From: Myrica gale
Lineage: Eukaryota; Streptophyta; Magnoliopsida; Fagales; Myricaceae
DNA length: 64,000 bases
Reading direction: 5' to 3'
NCBI GenBank assembly: GCA_963930655.1
Contig: OZ005616.1
Coordinates: 10,568,001-10,632,000, forward strand
The notes under the pieces were generated by a model. The model was not told where the DNA came from and did no database searches. It saw nothing but the letters and a program-made list of their open reading frames with translations. The position numbers and the translations under genes are program-made. Shown piece by piece: positions 58,993 through 64,000 of this stretch. How positions within the stretch are numbered: the first letter of the stretch is position 1; every line of letters starts with the position of its first letter.

Positions 58993-60036
58993 GCCAAAGA
59001 CGAATGAAGCCTATAGGTATTTATAGTGTAATGAGTTTTCTCACTCCATGCCTAGCTACGTTGCTGCAAGCAATAGCATGCAGCGGGGGCCGACTTCCAT
59101 TAGAAATTGATAAAACTGTACTTTATACCCCATTTTATTTAATTTTTCCTCGTGTCTTTAACCCTTCTTCGTATTCATCGTGCATAGATTGTAGAAAAGT
59201 TGACAGGGAAAGCTAAACCTATAAGTGCATTGGAATATATAGCGTTGAAGAGTAAATACAAAAGCGTCGATACACTACTACTTAAAGGACAGAATATCTT
59301 CCACAACTTCTAATATATATTGTATTAATAACTTTGCTGAAAATCTTTACCAGGGAGGTTCAATTAAAACAAATTGAACTTTTCATTTGATGATAAATAT
59401 ATTAAGGCCAGAAAGGATACATAGTAGACATATATTAAAAAAAAACTTGAACTTAGGTTAATTGGAAGAAGGAAAAAAAGTAGAAACTGGCGGTCCTCTA
59501 GGTTTTGGCAAGCTTTGTCATGATCTGACTAATTATTTTGCCCTTTCTTCGATTGAAGTGTGAGAGAAGTAGTATACTCCAAGCAAATAAATTCCGACCG
59601 ACCCGTCTTATTTCTTTATATACATCAAATTAATTGACAAAAAGGTTATATATGGATGTGACTTCTTGAACTTGCATTAAAAATAAAGTGCAATTTCCCA
59701 CCATATATAAACAAATATTTAAGGGTCGGGGACAGTTATATATATTATGTGTTCTATATATTAATGACGCACAAGTTAGAATGGAAATAGGCTTCGGGCA
59801 AGAGTACTCTAAAACGGAAGATCTAAGAAGAATACAAAAATCTTGAAGTACTTATGCTGGAGTACTGGAAAGACAATATCTTATTAGGCCGACGACGTAA
59901 TTAAATAGATTTGGAAGCCGTTCTTTAATTATATCTGATATGTAATTCGTTCTCAATTTATTAATACAAAAGGAATTGCTTCTTTTAACTCATTTTTATC
60001 ATTAAATTATTTTCCCTGATATCTTATTAATCTTCA
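58993..60036 (-). promoter_or_regulatory. Promoter flank of copy F (duplicate of the copy A flank)
   Basis: It aligns with 43514-44935 minus the MITE. It contains the TATA box at 59018-59026 and the shared CCCATTTTATTTAATTTTTCC and GAAACTGGCGGTCCT landmarks. It ends at ATCTTATTAATCTTCATT, where exon 2 of copy E starts. Confidence 0.7.
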
Positions 60037-60039
60037 TTA

Positions 60040-60309
60040 TACATTCCCCATACTCTGCACCCTCTAATCCCTGGCATTTCTCGTTGCAGCGTTTCTCGCT
60101 CAGACAGGTTTTGTGCCAATTTTAGCTGAGACGTTGTCATACAGCTTTTTGGCACATGACGGTTCCTATTTCAATAAGAGGGATATATATACTATGTGAT
60201 TTAGATATACTACAGTGTGTAAAATCATAAAACCTACTCACCTGCAGTTGAGGTGAGAATGAAGATAGGATTAACCATGCAAACATATTGGAGAGATCGA
60301 CTTAGCCAT
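60040..60309 (-). pseudogene. Defensin copy E, both exons damaged
   Basis: Exon 2 (60040-60175) reads GTVMC, then stops in the C-x10-C loop (TGA for a cysteine codon and TAA for a lysine codon relative to copy A), then WHKTCLSEKRCNEKCQGLEG and YGEC. It then runs directly into the upstream flank of copy F, so the CxC end is missing. Exon 1 (60242-60309) begins MAKSISPIC, and a shift moves the signal-peptide core (NPIFILTSTA) into another frame. The donor GTGAGT is kept. The intron is only 66 bases, against 451 in copy A. The TATA box at 60386-60394 survives. It has the highest divergence of the readable copies. Confidence 0.8.
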
Positions 60310-60333
60310 ATATATATATATATATATATATAT
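60308..60333. repeat. (TA)n run
   Basis: About a dozen TA units lie directly before the exon 1 ATG of copy E and spoil the sequence that encodes the upstream MSKKQ-like residues in copies A and F. Confidence 0.9.
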
Positions 60334-60394
60334 TCTCCAGCTAGCACGCTCATCATGCCAAAGAAGAACAAAGGTTATGGGTACGTATTTATAG

Positions 60395-61620
60395 TATGAC
60401 AATTATCTCACTCCATGCCTAGCTAATTTGCTACAAAAATAGATTAAGCTGGCTAGGGTTGCGTAGAAGCAGGCATTACCATTAGCTACTAAGCTTTTTT
60501 AAGTGGATTTTAGCCCATAAAAATAGGAATAGTAAAATTTGTTTGCATTAGAAAATGGAGGAATCTGTATCCATTTGTCCCGTTTTGTTAAAGGAATAAA
60601 GTCGAAGCAACAGGAAGAATCATGCATCCTAATATGATACAATATTGTTTCTAAAGTAAAAAATGATAGCATATTTCTTAATTTCAATTGTGCTAGAAAT
60701 CTGGTCTCTAATACATAAAAAAATGATATTATCTTATTTCTTAACTATAGATCTGCATCAATTAATTACCAACACCAATATGTTGTTACGTTTTGGAGCG
60801 ATTTCTTCCTCAATCCTCGTGGATGTAATTAAGCAGGGTTTTATGTATTGTCCAAAACTTCATCGACTATTTCACTCTCTACAGCTTCTTCCTCGCTGTC
60901 GGATCATAAAACCTCTCTACTCTTTTAGTTCACAATCTTATAAGTGCAAGCTAAAACCAAAACGCTGATTTTATCTGCACTTTAATTTTAAAATAACTAG
61001 TCAAGGTTACTCTTAAAACTCCTTAAAATAATAATAAGGTTCAATTCAACTTAATAAGGTCTCATTATACAACTCATCGCTCGTTCATTCTCTTCTAATA
61101 CGTCTCCATGTAGGATTCGGAGAATAACACTTTTATTTAATGTAATTCATAATAAGGAGAATAAACTCATTTTTGTAAGGAGTAAGATTCAAGTTCACAC
61201 GTTCAATCTATTGTCCATTCAATCTATTGTCCATAGTCCCATCGTCCATGACCGTAGATGGAACGTCAAGGATTCACGATCCGACACTTGGTAAAGAACA
61301 ACCGGTCATGATCTGTGGGGATCATCGTAATGCGGCGAGCGGTCCAATTGGTTATTTTGGAAAGTTGTCAATGAGTGCACTTTCGAGAGGGGCTTCTTGT
61401 GCTAATTCTTTATTTTATTGGTTCTGGACCTGGTATATCCTCTACTGGCATGCAAAAGGCTGGTATGCTTTTTATGTCAGATTGATTATTTCTTCTTCAA
61501 CATTTTGAAGCTAGGTTCGGAAATCGTTTTTAGATAACATTGTTGGAGGAGATACATATCATGTCCATATTGAAAGGGCAATTCCTGATAAATTTTCTCG
61601 TTGAGTCGTCGGTGAAAGCG
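60395..61620. other. Spacer with no recognised gene
   Basis: 60540-60570 (CATTAGAAAATGGAGGAATCTGTA) is a distant match to the defensin promoter flank. Open frames near 60663-60968 and 61227-61508 show no domain, codon pattern or start context that I trust. Confidence 0.4.
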
Positions 61621-64000
61621 CACTACAACAAATTTTTCAAAAAAATCCGTCCCAAAAAGCTCTATTTTGCGACAGATATTGAATTTCATCCCAAAAAAAA
61701 TATAAAGTTCTGTTTTTGAGACGAAAATTCAAACCGTCCAAAAAAAAATTTTGCGATAATTTTGAACATTTTTGGGACAGATTCATTTGTATTGAAACTA
61801 ATGTTCGAACTATAGGGCATTTTTTTCCCAATACTTTGAACAAACATTACCTGTTACAACATACATTTGAACTACTGTTCGAACAAAAAGGAAAATATCG
61901 AAATGTAGAAAATCATGTTCATTCTTGAAAACTTGCGTTAGAACGTACTAGAATCTTTTTGGGACGATGGTTCGTGTCCCAAAAGATCCTCAAGTGTTCG
62001 AACGATTTTGAACGTCACTTTTCCACCTACCACCATAAATGCAAGTTCAATCACCATTAATTTTATCCTTTTTTATTGCCGTTTGAACGAATAGTGTTAT
62101 TTGTTCCAACGATTTGGTTAACGAACGGTTTCAGATAGTTTTTTACCTAATCGTTCGAACGATCATTTGAATATTAGAACCTCCAAGTCTCATTTCCTCA
62201 TATTCTCACGTACTCTCTCTCGAATTCTCTCAATCTCCATTGCCATTTTCAGTCCTTGGAATTCATCCTTCCAAGTCCTACACACTCCAGGTACGTTTTG
62301 TAGTGCATTTTAACCAATTAAAATGTGTATTTCTAAGTTTTTTTGGTTTCATTTTGTGTATTGAATTTGGCCTTGAATATGTTAATAAACTTGTCAAATA
62401 TTGTGCATGTTGATGAATGTGTGTGTTTGTAGTTAGTTTAAGATTGTTTTTTTACTGATTTTGACTTAGAAAAGTATAGATTTAGATGATCGTTTTCGTG
62501 CTACAATGTTCAAACGATAAACTTTATTGTTCGAATGGAACTGTCTAAACGGTGCGTGTAGCAATGTTGTTCTAACGAAACTATTTTACCTTTTCGAACA
62601 TATTTCCGTTCTATAAAGGTATATTTCGTTCAATGCTTAGTTTTGTATACATTCGATAATTTATATTCCGTTCGATATGGTATTTTTCGTTACATGTTCA
62701 TTCAGTAGTTAGATATTATTGTATGTTCTATCTATATCCGTTCGATGCTTAGCTTCTTTAGTAAGATAACCTCAATCCTTTGAAATATATCTTAGAAATA
62801 TATTTCAAATTGCACTTAAAAATATTTTAGTGAAATAACCCCAATCCTTTGAAATATATCTTAAAAAATAGTGGATTGACAATGTAAAATCTAAAAGCTT
62901 TCAAAACTAAAAAATTTTGTTATCATCAAAATCAATTATGGATAGTTTGCAAAAACAACCTTGGCTAACATAGCGTTTGAACTGAAAATATGACGTTCAG
63001 ACGGTGTGAAATTTTAGGCAGCAAAGATTCCCTCGAGATCTTATACACGTAGGCGTCCGACCTCTCCCTTGGGCGTCCGAACGATGGTTTTGCGTATGAA
63101 AGCTAGGAAATCGCATACAATATAGAAAAAATGGGAAAAACTTAGAAAACGAGATATTTGAGTAAGAGGAGAAGAGGTGAGCTGATTTTGGGCGTCCAAT
63201 CTCATTGAAAAAGGGTGTGGAAAGAGAAATTCATTTAGGATTTCACATTGGAGTGCATTTGAAGTTTGTGGGTTTTAACATATTTTTTATTTTAGGATAT
63301 CAAAGCATTTGTTTTCAAATTTTAAGGTCTAAAATTATAGCAATAGAGTTTGGAGGTGGTTGTAATATGTTTATGTTGAAGTGTTTACGATTTTGGTTGA
63401 TTTTGGCTTATTTTTGGATGGGTTTTGGATCTGTTCGTTGAAGAATAGTGTTATTCGACAATCGTAGTCCGGACGGATTATGGTCTGTCCAGGCACTATT
63501 TTTTTGTATGGACGCTTTGCAAAAGACGTCTGAACGCTAATATGTATGGTTTTTACAATTATGTTTCATGCATTCAATTAGTATCTTTAGACTCGTTTAA
63601 GAATTACACTGAGTTCGGATAACGAACTGGGTGTAATTCTTGAATTGTCCACGTTATGCACAGTTTGAGTTTGCAATATCTCTAATGTGCATAATTTTAG
63701 CCACTATTGTGACAGATGTGTTTAGAAATTTCAATGCAAATCTCTTTTTGTCCTTCGGATACACATTCAGCATTGAGCTTACAACTTGCCTTCAGTGGTG
63801 GGTGTTTATGCTCAATGTTTTAGGCGTGTATCTGGGGACTGAGGGGAAATGCTATCGAAATTTCTAAAGCATTGATCACAATGGTCGGGTAAATTACGTG
63901 CAGTACGTGATATTGTAAACTTGAATGAGATAGGACCTATCACCCGAAGAAATTGGAGTTTGAGTGTGAATGTCATCATTGTTTTCATCTAGTGGGTTCA
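61621..64000 (+). mobile_element. 5' part of another CACTA element, running off the window
   Basis: It starts CACTACAACAAATTTTTC and has TCCGTCCCAAAAAGC and GACGAAAATTCAAACCGTCC near the end. GTTCGAACG-type subterminal motifs at 61800-62170 follow, then a TCTCTCTCGAATTCTCTCAATCTCC leader similar in style to that at 46130-46180. Further GTCCGGACGG/GTCCGAACG motifs lie at 63030-63080 and 63460-63530. No transposase frame is clear before the edge. The frame at 63640-63867 has no recognised domain. Confidence 0.65.
63599..63641. repeat. 19-bp stem, 5-base loop inverted repeat
   Basis: AAGAATTACACTGAGTTCG, loop GATAA, then CGAACTGGGTGTAATTCTT pair with two mismatches. It lies inside the CACTA element. 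It may be a short foldback or a binding site; the role is unknown. Confidence 0.75.

Noticed and set aside
60663-60968. 101-codon open frame in the right spacer
   Set aside because: No recognised domain, AT-rich codon use typical of spacer, no start context or splice partner.
61227-61508. 93-codon open frame before the right-edge CACTA
   Set aside because: No family recognised and no supporting signals. It may be a decayed coding scrap, but this cannot be supported.

Overview
This is a plant (eudicot-type) nuclear window that is almost entirely repeats. The evidence is nested LTR retrotransposons, a plant L1-type LINE, CACTA and Mutator-like (MULE) DNA transposons, spliced genes with GT-AG introns and AT-rich spacers. 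There are no operons, rRNA genes or tRNA genes that I can see.

The host component is a small cluster of plant defensin (gamma-thionin) genes, all on the minus strand and descended from one duplicated block. Each block reads, left to right: 3' flank, exon 2 (mature peptide), intron, exon 1 (signal peptide), TATA box, promoter flank. Copy A (42799-43498) is the only intact one. It encodes a signal peptide followed by a canonical eight-cysteine defensin fold with one extra cysteine. The others are damaged: D (1514-1640), C (exon 2 at 8534-8718, exon 1 at 16383-16449), B (40512-40668), F (exon 2 at 51958-52131, exon 1 at 58908-58992) and E (60040-60309). The first 300 bases look like the promoter flank of a further copy off the left edge. 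A second host relic is a fragment of a PMT-type (DUF248) Golgi methyltransferase at 3600-4033.

Region by region. 1-8500: copy D remnant, a CACTA fragment, the PMT relic, a Tourist-type MITE, a probable solo LTR and a LINE ORF1 scrap. 8534-16449: copy C, its intron expanded by two LTR-like repeats and a 4.35-kb MULE with 9-bp target duplications. 16450-39745: one 5'-truncated LINE broken into copy C's exon 1 and itself carrying (i) a copia element at 16961-26852, which holds a 5.16-kb FAR1-type MULE at 19916-25073, which in turn carries a fragment of an ALP1-like gene; (ii) an internal tandem duplication and an LTR-like insert; (iii) a gypsy chromovirus at 30837-39587 with a 3.5-kb solo LTR inside it. 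Target-site duplications at most of these boundaries let the order of events be read. 40453-45300: copies B and A, a tandem repeat and a MULE-type MITE. 45366-50538: a CACTA element with TGA target duplications, inserted in an older CACTA ending at 51157. 51320-60036: copy F, with a 6.5-kb CACTA (TNPD-type transposase plus palindromic GATCGATC arrays) sitting in its intron. 60040-61620: copy E and spacer. 61621-64000: start of another CACTA that runs off the window.

I find one likely functional gene (defensin A). The rest is a layered record of insertions into a defensin birth-and-death cluster.
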